In this document: one piece after another, positions 41,602 through 51,068 of the stretch
Numbering within the stretch: the stretch's first letter is position 1
Layout of the letters: each line of letters begins with the position of its first letter
NCBI RefSeq assembly: GCF_000759435.1
Contig: NZ_JRJG01000080.1
Location: forward strand, 1 to 64,000
DNA length: 64,000 nt
Direction of reading: 5' to 3'
Source: Hoeflea sp. BAL378
Lineage (GTDB): Bacteria; Pseudomonadota; Alphaproteobacteria; Rhizobiales; Rhizobiaceae
The notes under the pieces: generated by a model
The model's database searches: none
What the model was told of the DNA's origin: nothing
What the model saw: only the letters and a program-made list of their open reading frames with translations
Program-made: the position numbers and the translations under genes

Positions 41602-43029
41602 TCAGCCGTGGGCGATCATTACATGCCGCACTGCGGTATAATCCTCAAGGGCGTAAAGCGACATGTCCTTGCCATAGCCCGACTGCTTGATGCCGCCATG
41701 CGGCATCTCGTTGACCAGCATGAAATGCGTGTTGATCCAGGTGCAGCCATATTGAAGCCGCGCCGCGCATTGCATCGCCTTGGAGACATCCTTGGTCCAG
41801 ACCGAGGAGGCGAGGCCATATTCGGAATCATTGGCCCAGCGCACCGCTTCCTCCGCCTCCGTGAAGCGGGTGACCGACACGACGGGACCGAACACCTCGC
41901 GCTGGACGATCTCGTCGCTCTGCAGCGCGCCGGCGATCAGCGTCGGCTGGTAGTAGAAGCCGCTTCCGGCGCCCGGCTTGCCGCCGGTGGTGATCTCCAT
42001 GTGCTTCATCTCGGAGGCGCGCTCGACGAAGCTCGCCACCCGGTCGCGCTGCCGCTTGGAGATCAGCGGGCCGATCTCGTTCTGGCCGTCGTCAGCCTGG
42101 TCGTAGCGGATGCTGGAGACCGCGCCCGTCAGTTCGGCCACGAGCTTGTCGTAGATCTTCGGACCGGCATAGATGCGGCAGGCGGCGGTGCAGTCCTGGC
42201 CGGCATTGTAGTAGCCGAAGGCGCGCAGCCCGTTCACCACCGCGTCGAGGTCGGCGTCGTCGAAGACGATCACCGGCGCCTTGCCGCCGAGTTCGAGATG
42301 GGTGCGCTTGACCGACTTGGCCGCCGCCTGCAGCACCTTCTTGCCGGTGGCGACGTCGCCGGTGATCGAGATCATGTTGATCTTGGGGTGGTTGATCAGC
42401 GCGTTGCCGACGCTTTCGCCGCGGCCGAGAATGACGTTGACCACGCCCTCGGGCAGGATCTCCGCCATGATCTTTGCGAGCTTCAGCGCGGTCAGCGGCG
42501 TCTGCTCGGAGGGTTTGAACACCACCGTGTTGCCGCCGCCGATCGCCGGCGCCAGCTTCCAGGCCATCATCATCAGCGGATAGTTCCACGGCGCGATCGA
42601 GGCGATGATGCCGACGGGATCGCGGCGGATCATCGAGGTGTGGCCTTCCATGTATTCGCCCGCGGCATTGCCGGGCATGCAGCGCACGGCGCCGGCGAAG
42701 AAGCGGTAGCAGTCAACGATCGCCGGGATCTCGTCGTTCTTGACCGAATTGATCGGCTTGCCGCAGTTGAGCGCCTCGAGTGCGGCGAAGCCGTCGGCCT
42801 CGGCCTCGATCCGGTCGGCGATCTTCAACAGATAGGCCGAGCGCTGAGCCGGGGTGGTGCGCGACCAGGTGGCGAACGCCTTCTCCGCAGCATTGACCGC
42901 CGCCTCGATCTGGGCCGAGGACGCCTCGGGCAGGTTGAGGATGGTCTCGCCGGTGCGCGGGTTGAAGATCTTCTCCTCCGCTTCCGTCCCGGCCTCGAAG
43001 CTTTTGCCGATCAGCATTTCAGTGTCCAT
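41602..43029 (-). CDS. patD: Gamma-aminobutyraldehyde dehydrogenase
   Basis: A 475-residue NAD-dependent aldehyde dehydrogenase. Motifs include [46 protein letters not shown], catalytic Glu in [17 protein letters not shown] and catalytic Cys in [13 protein letters not shown], plus [11 protein letters not shown]. The GQDCTAACR form and length match YdcW/PatD, which oxidises 4-aminobutanal from putrescine to GABA. The ATG at 43029 has GGGAG 7 bases upstream. It sits at the end of a ydcSTUV-like transporter operon, the same order as in Escherichia coli, which supports putrescine use. Confidence 0.9.
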   Translation of the reverse strand: MDTEMLIGKSFEAGTEAEEKIFNPRTGETILNLPEASSAQIEAAVNAAEKAFATWSRTTPAQRSAYLLKIADRIEAEADGFAALEALNCGKPINSVKNDEIPAIVDCYRFFAGAVRCMPGNAAGEYMEGHTSMIRRDPVGIIASIAPWNYPLMMMAWKLAPAIGGGNTVVFKPSEQTPLTALKLAKIMAEILPEGVVNVILGRGESVGNALINHPKINMISITGDVATGKKVLQAAAKSVKRTHLELGGKAPVIVFDDADLDAVVNGLRAFGYYNAGQDCTAACRIYAGPKIYDKLVAELTGAVSSIRYDQADDGQNEIGPLISKRQRDRVASFVERASEMKHMEITTGGKPGAGSGFYYQPTLIAGALQSDEIVQREVFGPVVSVTRFTEAEEAVRWANDSEYGLASSVWTKDVSKAMQCAARLQYGCTWINTHFMLVNEMPHGGIKQSGYGKDMSLYALEDYTAVRHVMIAHG

Positions 43030-43046
43030 GGTGGGTCTCCCGTTGT

Positions 43047-43862
43047 TCATTTGCCCTGTCCGGAGATCTGGTCTCCGTCCCGGGTGAGGTAATAGGCGGC
43101 AAGGATGGGCAGGAAGGTGACCAGCACCACCACCATCGCCACCACATTGGTGACCGGGCGCTGGCGCGGCCGCACCAGTTCCTCGAGCATCCAGATCGGC
43201 AGCGTCGCCTGCTGGCCGGCGGTGAATGTGGTGACGATCACCTCGTCGAAGGAAAGCGCGAAGGCGAGCATGCCGCCTGCCAGAAGCGCGGTGCCGATAT
43301 TGGGCAGGATCACGTGGCGGAAGGTCTGGAACCCGTCGGCGCCGAGATCCATCGAGGCCTCGATCAGCGAGCCCGACACCCGCCGGAACCGCGCCACGGC
43401 GTTGTTGTAGACCACCACCACGCAGAAGGTGGCGTGGCCGAGCACGATGGTCCAGAACGAAAACGGGATCTCGGCCAGGTTGAAGGCGGAGCGGAGCGAG
43501 ATGCCGGTGATGATGCCGGGCAGAGCGATCGGCAGGATCACCAGGAGCGAGATCGTCTCGCGGCCGAAGAACCGTGTCTGCGACACCGCGGCCGCGCAGA
43601 GCGTGCCGAGCACCAGCGCCACCACGGTCGAGATCGAGGCGACGCGGACGGAGAGCCCCAGCGCCTCCCAGACATCCGGCCGGTTCCAGGTCACCGCGAA
43701 CCATTTGAGCGTGAGCCCGGGAGGCGGGAACTGGTAGCTCTTGTCCTCGGTGGTAAACGCGTAGAGGAAGATCAGCAGCAGCGGCAGGTGCAGGAAGGCG
43801 AGGCCCAGGCCCGCGGCGATCTTCAGCCCCATCGGCGTGCGACTTTGCTTGTCAGAGCGCAT
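43047..43862 (-). CDS. ydcV: Polyamine-type ABC permease (YdcV/PotC-like)
   Basis: A 271-residue permease with six membrane segments. [21 protein letters not shown] opens the first, [11 protein letters not shown] follows as in PotC-like proteins, and the EAA loop is [22 protein letters not shown]. It overlaps the ydcU-like gene by 11 bases. It pairs with that permease to import polyamines, probably putrescine. Confidence 0.88.
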   Translation of the reverse strand: MRSDKQSRTPMGLKIAAGLGLAFLHLPLLLIFLYAFTTEDKSYQFPPPGLTLKWFAVTWNRPDVWEALGLSVRVASISTVVALVLGTLCAAAVSQTRFFGRETISLLVILPIALPGIITGISLRSAFNLAEIPFSFWTIVLGHATFCVVVVYNNAVARFRRVSGSLIEASMDLGADGFQTFRHVILPNIGTALLAGGMLAFALSFDEVIVTTFTAGQQATLPIWMLEELVRPRQRPVTNVVAMVVVLVTFLPILAAYYLTRDGDQISGQGK

Positions 43863-44805
43863 TGAAGGCCCCCGCGCGTTTGGCGAGCCACAGATAGATG
43901 CCCATGATCACCACCGGAACCACGGTGAAGGCGGCGGCGAGCGGAATGTTGCCCGCCGTGCCCTGGTGCGCATAGACCGCCATGCCGATGAAGAGGTGCG
44001 AGGTGCCGATGATCTGCGGGATGATGTAGTCGCCGAGCGTCAGCGAGAAGGTGAAGATCGAGCCGGCGATGACGCCGGGCAGCGCGAGCGGCAGCAGCAC
44101 GTGGCTGAAGGTCTGCCGCGGTGAGGCGCCGAGATCGGCGGAGGCTTCGAGCAGGTTTGTCGGCACCCGCTCGAGCGCCGCCTGCACCGGCAGGATCATG
44201 AAGGGTAGCCAGACATAGACGAACACCAGGAAAGTGCCGGTGGGGCTCACCGACAGCGAATTGCCGCCCACCACCGGCAGCGCCAACCAGCCGTCGATGA
44301 GGGGCGTGAGATGCAGCTTGGCGAAGATCCAGGAGAGGATGCCTTCCTTGGCGAGGATCAGCTTCCAGGCATAGACCTTGACCAGATAGCTCGACCACAG
44401 CGGCAGCATCACACCGAGATAGAAGATAGCCTTCCAGCGTCCCTTCGCATAGCGCGCCGCGTAATAGGCGATCGGAAAGGCGATGATCGCCGAGGCGATG
44501 GTCACCAGCCCCGCCATGGTGACGGTGCGCACGATGATGTCGAGATTGGAGGGACGCAGCAGCTCGCCATAGGTCTTGAGCGTGAACTCGCGCACCACGA
44601 GGCCCGAGAATTCGTCGATCGAGAAGAAGCTCTGGATCAGGAGCGCGAACAGGCTGCCCAGATAGATGATGCCGAGCCACAGCAGCGGCGGCGTCAGCAT
44701 CACGAACAGCAACAGCTTCGGATTGCGCCAGAACGCATCCGACAGCGCGCCGCCCAGCCCGCCGCGTCCGGGCAGGATCGCGCCGGGTGCGGCGGCCGCG
44801 GTCAT
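43852..44805 (-). CDS. ydcU: Polyamine-type ABC permease (YdcU/PotB-like)
   Basis: A 317-residue permease. A Gly-rich N-terminus leads to [31 protein letters not shown] and then TLKTYGELL, as in the PotB group. The EAA loop is [25 protein letters not shown] and [11 protein letters not shown] is conserved. The ATG at 44805 overlaps the ATPase stop (ATGA). An upstream start in the same open stretch would read deep into the ATPase gene and is rejected. Confidence 0.88.
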   Translation of the reverse strand: MTAAAAPGAILPGRGGLGGALSDAFWRNPKLLLFVMLTPPLLWLGIIYLGSLFALLIQSFFSIDEFSGLVVREFTLKTYGELLRPSNLDIIVRTVTMAGLVTIASAIIAFPIAYYAARYAKGRWKAIFYLGVMLPLWSSYLVKVYAWKLILAKEGILSWIFAKLHLTPLIDGWLALPVVGGNSLSVSPTGTFLVFVYVWLPFMILPVQAALERVPTNLLEASADLGASPRQTFSHVLLPLALPGVIAGSIFTFSLTLGDYIIPQIIGTSHLFIGMAVYAHQGTAGNIPLAAAFTVVPVVIMGIYLWLAKRAGAFNAL

Positions 44806-45791
44806 GTCTCCGTTCCCATCAGGTGCAGCGCCGAGGGCTCCCAGGAGAAGCGGACGCTCGCTCCCGGGGCGGGCACCGCGGAGCCCGCGGGCAGCAGCAC
44901 GGTCAGTTTCTCGCCTGCCATGTCGAGCGTCAGCCGCGTGGCGTTGCCGAGAAAGCTCGAGCCCGTCACCCGGGCCTCGTGGCCACCTTCGGCGCCGATC
45001 CGGATGTCCTCGGGCCTCAGGCTCGCCCATTCGGCCGGGCCGCCCAGGCGCCGGGTGAAGGCGGGCGAGAGCACATTGGAGGAGCCGACGAAATCGGCCA
45101 CGAAGCGCGTCTTCGGGCGGCGGTAGATCTCCTCGGGCGTGCCGGTCTGCATGATCTTGCCGTGATTGAACACCGCGATCCGGTCGGCCATCGACAGGGC
45201 CTCGCCCTGGTCATGGGTGACGAAGACAAAGGTGATGCCGAGCGCCTTCTGCAACGTTTTCAGTTCTTCCTGCATCTGTTCGCGCAGCTTGAGATCGAGC
45301 GCGCCGAGCGGCTCGTCGAGCAGCAGCACCTTGGGCTTGTTGACCAGCGCGCGCGCCAGCGCGACGCGCTGCCGCTGTCCGCCCGAGAGTTCGCCCGGCT
45401 TGCGCGCGCCGTAGCCCGGCAGCTTGACCATTTCGAGCGCGGCCTCGGCGTCGCGCAGGCGCTCGGCCTTGCCCACGCCGCGGATCATCTGCCCGTAGGC
45501 CACGTTGTCGGCGACATTCAAATGCGGAAACAGCGCGTAGTCCTGGAACACGGTGTTGACGTTGCGGCGGTAGGGCGGCACGCCTTCCGCGGTCTCGCCG
45601 AAAATCTCGATATGTCCGGAGGTCGGCTGCTCGAAGCCGGCGATCAGCCGCAGGCAGGTGGTCTTGCCCGAGCCCGACGGGCCGAGCATGGCGAAGAACT
45701 CGCCCGCCTCGACCTCAAGATCGACCGCGTCGACGGCGCGAACGCTGCCGAAATGGCGGGAAACCTTCTGGAATGTGACAGCGTGCGGCAT
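44802..45791 (-). CDS. ydcT: Polyamine-type ABC ATPase (YdcT/PotA-like)
   Basis: A 329-residue ATPase: Walker A GPSGSGKTT, Q-loop VFQDYALFPHLNV, signature [15 protein letters not shown], Walker B VLLLDEPLGALD, switch His in VFVTHDQGEA. A C-terminal TOBE domain (VGSSNVLSPAF, LRPEDIRIG) follows. The VFQDYALFPH and LGALDLKLREQMQ pattern is typical of polyamine/iron-type (PotA) ATPases. It lies second in the operon, after the binding protein, as ydcT does. Confidence 0.92.
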   Translation of the reverse strand: MPHAVTFQKVSRHFGSVRAVDAVDLEVEAGEFFAMLGPSGSGKTTCLRLIAGFEQPTSGHIEIFGETAEGVPPYRRNVNTVFQDYALFPHLNVADNVAYGQMIRGVGKAERLRDAEAALEMVKLPGYGARKPGELSGGQRQRVALARALVNKPKVLLLDEPLGALDLKLREQMQEELKTLQKALGITFVFVTHDQGEALSMADRIAVFNHGKIMQTGTPEEIYRRPKTRFVADFVGSSNVLSPAFTRRLGGPAEWASLRPEDIRIGAEGGHEARVTGSSFLGNATRLTLDMAGEKLTVLLPAGSAVPAPGASVRFSWEPSALHLMGTET

Positions 45792-45881
45792 GGGAAATCC
45801 AGATCAGTCCTGAGGGTCCCGCAAAGGGAACCGGTCCGCGGGAGCGCAGAGCATGGGGCAATCGTCGTGCGGAGCGCCTGT

Positions 45882-45906
45882 CTCCCTCCCCGGGCAGGGG
45901 AGGGAG
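45882..45906 (-). other. Intercistronic hairpin after the polyamine binding-protein gene
   Basis: A perfect 10-bp stem CTCCCTCCCC/GGGGAGGGAG (45882-45891 with 45897-45906) with a 5-base loop, between the binding-protein and ATPase genes (137-base gap). No T-run follows on the minus strand. Its sequence resembles short palindromic units dispersed in rhizobial genomes. Confidence 0.75.
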
Positions 45907-45928
45907 GTGATGGCGGGTACCAGCGGAA

Positions 45929-47092
45929 TCAGCGGCCGCCGATGACGCCGATATAGTCCGAGACCCAGCGGTAGTAGGGCACGCACTCGCCCTGGCTTTC
46001 GCACTGGGTGACCGGCGTGGTCCAGAACCGGATCTTGTCGAAATCATCAAGGCCGTTTGCGGTGCAGCCCTCGGCGGTCTGCATGCCGCGGCCATCGGTG
46101 CAGGCGGCGGGGACGGACGGGTTGGCGCCGAACCAGACCGAGAGGTCGGACTGCAGGTTCGAGGCCAGCGAATGCTCCATCCACAGATAGGCGCAGTTCG
46201 GATTGGCGGCGTCGACATGCATCATGGTGGTGTCGGCCCAGCCGGTGGCGCCTTCCTGCGGGATGGTCGACGCGATGGGCTGCTTGTCGGCTTTCAACAG
46301 GTTGACCTGGAACGGCCAGGAACCGGAGGCCACCACGCCTTCGTTCTTGAAGTCGTCGATCTGGATGAAGGCGTCGTGCCAGTAGCGGCCCACCAGTGTG
46401 CGCTGGACGCGCAGCAGGTCGAGCGCTTCCTTGTACTGCGCCTCGTTGAGCTCGTAGGGGCTCTTGATGCCGAGTTCGGGCTTGTGGAACATCAGGTACT
46501 GGGCGGCGTCGGCGATGTGGATCGGGCCGTCATAGGCCTGGACGCGGCCCTTGTTGGTCTTGCCGTCGGGCAGGTCCATTTCCTCGAACACCACGTTCCA
46601 GGAGGTGGGCGCTTCCTTGAACACTTCCGTGTTGTACATCAGCACGTTCGGGCCCCACATGTAGGGCGTGCCGTAATGCACGCCGTCGACCGTGTGCCAG
46701 GGGGCGTCCTTGAGCCGGTCGTCGACCGTCGACCAGGAGGGGATGAGATCGATGTTGATCGGCTGCACGCGCTTGCCGGCGATCAGCCGGAGCGAGGCGT
46801 CACCCGATGCGGTGACCAGGTCGAAGCCGCCTTCGTTCATCAGCGCCACCATCTCGTCCGACGTGTTGGCGGTCTTGACGTTGACCTTGCAGCCCGAGGC
46901 TTCCTCGAACTTGGTGACCCAGTCGAAGGTCTTGTCGGTTTCGCCGCGCTCGATATAGCCGGCCCAGGCAACGATGTTGACTTGGCCCTCGCCGGGCCCG
47001 ACTTCCGTCATCATCTCCGCCGATGCCAGTCCAGGCGCCATCACCGAAAGCGCCAATGCCATCGCCGTGCATGTGTTCAATATTTTTTTCAT
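45929..47092 (-). CDS. ydcS: Polyamine ABC transporter substrate-binding protein (YdcS/PotD-like)
   Basis: A 387-residue periplasmic protein. The signal peptide MKKILNTCTAMALALSVMAPG LASA is followed by GQVNIVAWAGYIERG, a PotD-type opening. WVTKFEEASGCKVNVKTANTSDEMVALM, HYGTPYMWGPNVLMYNTEVF and the C-terminal WFGANPSVPAACTDGRGMQTAEGC complete the YdcS pattern (381 residues in E. coli). Four or more cysteines suggest disulphides. The ATG at 47092 has GGGGAG about 9 bases upstream. It heads the ydcSTUV-patD operon. Putrescine is the likely ligand; spermidine is possible. Confidence 0.88.
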   Translation of the reverse strand: MKKILNTCTAMALALSVMAPGLASAEMMTEVGPGEGQVNIVAWAGYIERGETDKTFDWVTKFEEASGCKVNVKTANTSDEMVALMNEGGFDLVTASGDASLRLIAGKRVQPINIDLIPSWSTVDDRLKDAPWHTVDGVHYGTPYMWGPNVLMYNTEVFKEAPTSWNVVFEEMDLPDGKTNKGRVQAYDGPIHIADAAQYLMFHKPELGIKSPYELNEAQYKEALDLLRVQRTLVGRYWHDAFIQIDDFKNEGVVASGSWPFQVNLLKADKQPIASTIPQEGATGWADTTMMHVDAANPNCAYLWMEHSLASNLQSDLSVWFGANPSVPAACTDGRGMQTAEGCTANGLDDFDKIRFWTTPVTQCESQGECVPYYRWVSDYIGVIGGR

Positions 47093-47197
47093 GTGATTGA
47101 GCTCCCCTGTAGGCGGCCGCCGAAATAGCGGACAGCGTCGGAAGCCAAGAGTGATACGGACCCTTTGAGGACACAAATACTTTTATCAGATTGGCAT

Positions 47198-47214
47198 TAT
47201 CGGAATATCCGATA
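47198..47214. promoter_or_regulatory. Operator candidate upstream of the polyamine operon
   Basis: A perfect dyad TATCGGA-ATA-TCCGATA, about 106 bases upstream of the ydcS-like start within the 202-base gap after arsC. It is the only strong palindrome there. The regulator is unknown; none of the typical polyamine regulators is adjacent. Confidence 0.5.
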
Positions 47215-47294
47215 GCAAATCCCCGGTCGCGACCGCACCGATGCAGGAGCCGCCGCCCGACGGGGAGGCGGGCTCAGGCGCGCGCTGCCTGCGC

Positions 47295-47810
47295 TTAGGC
47301 AGCGCCGTCCATGTCGGAGGTCCGGCCGATGGCGTCGAGCCGCTTTTGCAGCGCCAGCCGGTCGATGCTCGAAAGCGGCAGGCTGGTGAAGATCGAGATC
47401 CGCGAATTGAGCATCCGGTAGGCGTCCGAAAACGCAAGCCGCCGTTCCGCCTCTGTGCCTTCTGCGGCGGCCGGGTCGGGCACGCCCCAATGGGCGGTCA
47501 TCGGCTGGCCCGGCCACACCGGGCAGCTTTCGTTGGCGGCGTTGTCGCAGACGGTGAAGACGAAATCGAGCTCGGGCGCGCCGGGCTGGGCGAACTCGTC
47601 CCAATCCTTCGAGCGGGCGAAGCCGGTGTCGAAATTCAACTGCCGCAGCAGGTCGAGCGTGTAGGGATGGACCTCGCCCTTCGGCTGGGATCCGGCCGAA
47701 TAGGCCTTGAACCGGCCCTGGCCGACCCGGTTCATGATGGCTTCCGCCAGGATCGATCGGGCCGAATTGCCCGTGCACAGGAACAGCACGTTGTAGATCT
47801 TGTCGGTCAT
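47295..47810 (-). CDS. arsC: Arsenate reductase, low-molecular-weight phosphatase type
   Basis: A 171-residue protein of the LMW-PTP-like, thioredoxin-coupled arsenate reductase family. The P-loop CTGNSARS starts at Cys12, and the redox pair region VCDNAANESCPVWPG holds two further cysteines, as in ArsC of this type. It reduces arsenate to arsenite in the cytoplasm. The C-terminus carries a ~40-residue extension (LSSIDRLALQKRLDAIGRTSD) common in proteobacterial members. No arsenite pump or arsR is in the window, so it is either orphan or regulated in trans. The gene lies below a LysR gene. Confidence 0.93.
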   Translation of the reverse strand: MTDKIYNVLFLCTGNSARSILAEAIMNRVGQGRFKAYSAGSQPKGEVHPYTLDLLRQLNFDTGFARSKDWDEFAQPGAPELDFVFTVCDNAANESCPVWPGQPMTAHWGVPDPAAAEGTEAERRLAFSDAYRMLNSRISIFTSLPLSSIDRLALQKRLDAIGRTSDMDGAA

Positions 47811-47876
47811 GAGTGTCTCGCTTGTCCTCGATATCGCGCCATGGCGTCGCCGTTCGGCCTGCGCCCGCTTTTGCAT

Positions 47877-47902
47877 CAATATATCAAGAATATTCGAATT
47901 AT
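47877..47902. promoter_or_regulatory. AT-rich dyads upstream of arsC, possible ArsR-type site
   Basis: In the 126 bases between the LysR gene and arsC is an AT-rich stretch with overlapping palindromes GAATATTC (47888-47895) and ATTCGAAT (47892-47899), preceded by ATATCAA. ArsR-family repressors bind AT-rich interrupted dyads of this sort. No arsR is present, so this is suggestive only. Confidence 0.35.
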
Positions 47903-47936
47903 GTGACAGCGCAAGACGCGCGCTCGCGAAGGGACT

Positions 47937-48845
47937 TCAGCGCTGCCGGATCGCCCGCTGCGCCTGCGACAGGCCGATGAAGTCGCGTGCGGCCTGCGTG
48001 AGTTCGCTGCCCCGCCGCCAGGCGACGCCGACCTGGACCATCGGCAGGCTGCCCGACACGTCCCGGCTTTCGATCCGGTCGCCTTCGAGCGACCAGGGCC
48101 GGTAGACGAGATCGGGCAGCAGCGCCACGCCGGCGCCGGTGGCGACCAGGCTGCGCACCGCCTCGACCGAGCGGGTCCGGAAGGCGATCTTCGGCCGCGA
48201 GCCGATGGCGCTCAGGAGCTTGGCGGTGCTTTCCTCGATTTCGTCGATGGTGAGCATGATCACCGGCTCCTCCGCCACGTCGGCGACGGTGATGATTTCC
48301 GCCGACGCCAGCCGGTGGCCGAGCGGCAGCCACAGCCGGTAGGGCGAGACTTCGAGAATCTCGGTCTGCAGCGCCATGCGGTTGCGCAGGTTCGAGATCA
48401 CGATGACGGCGACGTCGAGTTCGCCGCCGATCAGCAGATGTTCGAGATAGTCGCCATTGTCCTCGATGGCCGACACGGTGACGCCGGGAAAGGCGCGGCG
48501 GTAGCGCGCGAGCAGGTCCGACAGCACATAGCCCGCCACCAGCGAGGTCACGCCGAGATTGAGGGTTCCGGTGAGGTTTTCCTTGTCGCCCGAAAAGGTG
48601 CGGCGGGCGTCGGAGACATCGGACAGGATCTTGGTGGCGTGGCGCAGGAACTGGTGGCCCTTGTGGGTGATCGCCAGGCCGCGGGAATGGCGCTCGAACA
48701 GTTCGACGCCGAGATCGCCCTCGAGCTCCTTGATCGCCTCGGTCACCGCCGATTGCGAGATCGACAGGTTCTGCGCCGCCCCCGAGACGGTGCCCTGGGC
48801 GGCGACAGCCACGAAATACTGCAATTGGCGGAGCGTGAAAGCCAT
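47937..48845 (-). CDS. LysR family transcriptional regulator upstream of arsC
   Basis: A 302-residue LysR regulator: MAFTLRQLQYFVAVAAQGTVSGAAQNLSISQSAVTEAIKELEGDLGVELFERHSRGL is the winged helix, and the effector domain follows. The TLRQLQYFVAVA...VTEAIKELE pattern is seen in rhizobial regulators of nitrogen or aromatic metabolism. The ATG at 48845 fits the family N-terminus better than one six codons upstream. Target genes are not evident; arsC is downstream but has its own AT-rich site. Confidence 0.88.
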   Translation of the reverse strand: MAFTLRQLQYFVAVAAQGTVSGAAQNLSISQSAVTEAIKELEGDLGVELFERHSRGLAITHKGHQFLRHATKILSDVSDARRTFSGDKENLTGTLNLGVTSLVAGYVLSDLLARYRRAFPGVTVSAIEDNGDYLEHLLIGGELDVAVIVISNLRNRMALQTEILEVSPYRLWLPLGHRLASAEIITVADVAEEPVIMLTIDEIEESTAKLLSAIGSRPKIAFRTRSVEAVRSLVATGAGVALLPDLVYRPWSLEGDRIESRDVSGSLPMVQVGVAWRRGSELTQAARDFIGLSQAQRAIRQR

Positions 48846-48917
48846 GCCGCAACCAAGCAGCATTCCCCGCGGTTGACAATCGGGCGCGCCGGTTTTCCCG
48901 CCCGCCGCACGAGGGCG

Positions 48918-49211
48918 CTAGAGTTCGGCGGTTTCCGCCGTCTCGAGACATTCCTGCGGGTAATAGGGCCAGTTGGCCGCCCGGCATGTGTCCGCGATCA
49001 CCACGGTGGGCGAGATGATCCGGATCCGGCTCATCCCTGCGGTCTGGCTGCGAAGGCGGTCGCCCTTGGAGACGACCACGGAGGAAGCCGCCGGCGTCGA
49101 GACGAACTCGTTCAGCGACGCGAAGCGGAGGCTTACGTCCTCGTCGGCGGCGATGGCGGCCGCACCCAAAGCGAGGACAGAAGCGAAGGATATGAGAGCG
49201 ATCTTTTTCAT
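48918..49211 (-). CDS. Small secreted protein with two C-terminal cysteines
   Basis: A 97-residue protein. The signal peptide MKKIALISFASVLALGAAAIAA precedes a ~75-residue mature chain ending TCRAANWPYYPQECLETAETAEL. The C-x8-10-C pair around a WPYYP core is a recurring feature of small exported proteins in rhizobia and probably forms a disulphide loop. No enzymatic motif is seen. It is divergent from the DHA2 exporter and unlinked in function to its neighbours as far as can be told. Confidence 0.75.
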   Translation of the reverse strand: MKKIALISFASVLALGAAAIAADEDVSLRFASLNEFVSTPAASSVVVSKGDRLRSQTAGMSRIRIISPTVVIADTCRAANWPYYPQECLETAETAEL

Positions 49212-49443
49212 GCCTCCTCAACGCCGCACTTTCGCCTTGGTTCCCATCTTCGTGCGCTTTATTAGCTGAACTTAAAGAAAGGCGTTTCCGGCACCCCGCC
49301 GACACTCTTTGCTCCGGCGCGGCACCCTGAAGGAAGCGGCCGCGCGCGGCCGAAGGGGCGATCAAAGATTGTTCGTCCCGGCCTTGCCGCCGCGATGCGG
49401 AGAGACTAGGTCTCGATCCAGCCACACCGGAGCCGGACCCCGC

Positions 49444-50904
49444 ATGAAAGCCACGATCACGAGGGCCGATGGCCACCACCAGCAGCACGAACGGCGCTGG
49501 ATCGCCATGGCGGTGCTGTTGATCGCGGGCTTCATGAACCTGATCGACGTCACCATCGTCAATGTGGCGCTGCCGAGCCTGCAGTCGGGCCTGGGCGCCA
49601 CCAGTTCACAGATCGAATGGGTGGTTGCGGCCTATATCCTGGCCTTCGCCATCGGCCTGCTGCCGCTCGGTCGCCTGGGCGACATGATGGGCCGCCGCCG
49701 GATCTTCCTGCTGGGCGTCGGCGCCTTCACGCTCGCCTCCACCCTGTGCGGTCTGGCGCCCGACATCAACACGCTGATCGCCGCAAGGTTGCTGCAGGGC
49801 ATCGGCGGGGCGATGATGACGCCGCAGACGCTGGCCATCGCCCAGGTGATCTTTCCGCCAAAGGAACGCGCCGCGGCCTTCGCCCTGTTCGGCGTCACGG
49901 CTGGCCTGGCCGCCGTCACCGGACCGCTGATTGGCGGGCTGCTGATCAATGCCGATCTGATGGGGCTCACCTGGCGGCCGATCTTCCTGGTCAATATTCC
50001 CGTCGGCCTGTTCGCCATCCTGGCCGGCCTCAAATTCATTCCCGTCATGGACGGCAACCGCGATGTCGGCATCGATCTCGGCGGCATCGTGCTGGCGGCG
50101 CTGGCCCTGCTGCTGGTGGTCTTTCCGCTGATCGAGGGCCGCGAGCTGGGCTGGCCGGCCTGGAGCTTCGCGATGATGGTCGCTTCCGTGCCGGCCGCCC
50201 TGCTGTTCGCCCGCTGGCAGTTTCGCCAGGCCTCTTCGGGCGCGCCGCAACTGCTGCCGGTCTCGCTGATGACCAATGTCGGCTTCATGGGCGGCACGCT
50301 GGTCACCAGCCTGTTCTTTTCCGCCGTTCCCGGCTTCTTCCTGGTGCTGGCGGTGTTTCTCCAGACCGGCTACGGGCTGACGCCGCTGCAATCGGGCCTG
50401 ACCACGGTGCCGTTCTCGCTCGGCGTGTTCATCTCGTCGATGGTGTCGGGCAAGCTCGGCCAGCGCTGGCAGCGCCAGCGGATCTTCATCGGCTCGGTGA
50501 TGCTCTCGGGCGCCATGCTCTGGCTGCAGATGCTGGTCGCCGGGCTTGGCGACGCGCTGGACACGATGCTGTTCCTGCCGCCGTTGCTGATTGCCGGGCT
50601 CGGGCTCGGCGCCGCGGTCTCGCCGCTGTTTCAACTGGCGCTCGCCAAGGTGCCCGACCGCGACGCCGGATCGGCGTCGGGCGGGGTGCAATCGTTCCAG
50701 CAGGTGGGCGGCGCCCTGGGCGTGGCCATCACCGGTCATTTGTTTTTCACAAGCCTGATGGGCGCAAGCGGCGCGGCGCTCGGCAAAACCGGTTACATCG
50801 CGGCGCTCGACACTGCGCTGTACTACGGCATTTTTGCCTATGGATTGACGGCCTTGGCGGTTTTCTTTCTGCAGCCGCCTGGCGTTGCTGAGAAGGCCCG
50901 CTAG
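49444..50904 (+). CDS. DHA2-family (14-TMS) major facilitator exporter
   Basis: A 486-residue inner-membrane transporter. A basic cytoplasmic N-terminus (HHQQHERRW) leads to the first segment with NLIDVTIVNVALPSL (motif D1-like), then LGRLGDMMGRRRIFLLG (motif A) and GIGGAMMTPQTLAIAQVIFPPKERAAAFALFG (motifs B/C). The length and 14 predicted segments fit DHA2/EmrB-type drug efflux. The substrate is unknown. The ATG at 49444 is chosen because the in-frame stretch before it is not membrane- or family-like. A terminator-like hairpin follows. Confidence 0.92.
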   Translation: MKATITRADGHHQQHERRWIAMAVLLIAGFMNLIDVTIVNVALPSLQSGLGATSSQIEWVVAAYILAFAIGLLPLGRLGDMMGRRRIFLLGVGAFTLASTLCGLAPDINTLIAARLLQGIGGAMMTPQTLAIAQVIFPPKERAAAFALFGVTAGLAAVTGPLIGGLLINADLMGLTWRPIFLVNIPVGLFAILAGLKFIPVMDGNRDVGIDLGGIVLAALALLLVVFPLIEGRELGWPAWSFAMMVASVPAALLFARWQFRQASSGAPQLLPVSLMTNVGFMGGTLVTSLFFSAVPGFFLVLAVFLQTGYGLTPLQSGLTTVPFSLGVFISSMVSGKLGQRWQRQRIFIGSVMLSGAMLWLQMLVAGLGDALDTMLFLPPLLIAGLGLGAAVSPLFQLALAKVPDRDAGSASGGVQSFQQVGGALGVAITGHLFFTSLMGASGAALGKTGYIAALDTALYYGIFAYGLTALAVFFLQPPGVAEKAR

Positions 50905-50932
50905 CAACCGTGCGGATTTGGCACGATGTGCT

Positions 50933-50963
50933 GCCAAGCAACTTTCTTGCTTGGCCCCGTTTC
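50933..50963 (+). terminator. Terminator after the DHA2 exporter
   Basis: A perfect 9-bp stem GCCAAGCAA/TTGCTTGGC (50933-50941 with 50947-50955) with a CTTTC loop, followed after three C and a G by TTTCTTCTT. Strong stem, imperfect T-run. Confidence 0.65.
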
Positions 50964-51068
50964 TTCTTGCTCCAATCTGCTTTATGAAGCGGCAAAAGCC
51001 GTGGCCGGACATTCGCCGCGCACGGCGCCCGAATGAGCGGGCCAAACACGAAGTCCGAAAGATCCGAC

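Noticed and set aside
43030-43704. Upstream extension of the aldehyde dehydrogenase into the permease gene
   Set aside because: The overlapping permease has clear membrane and EAA-loop features, and the ATG at 43029 has a good ribosome binding site.
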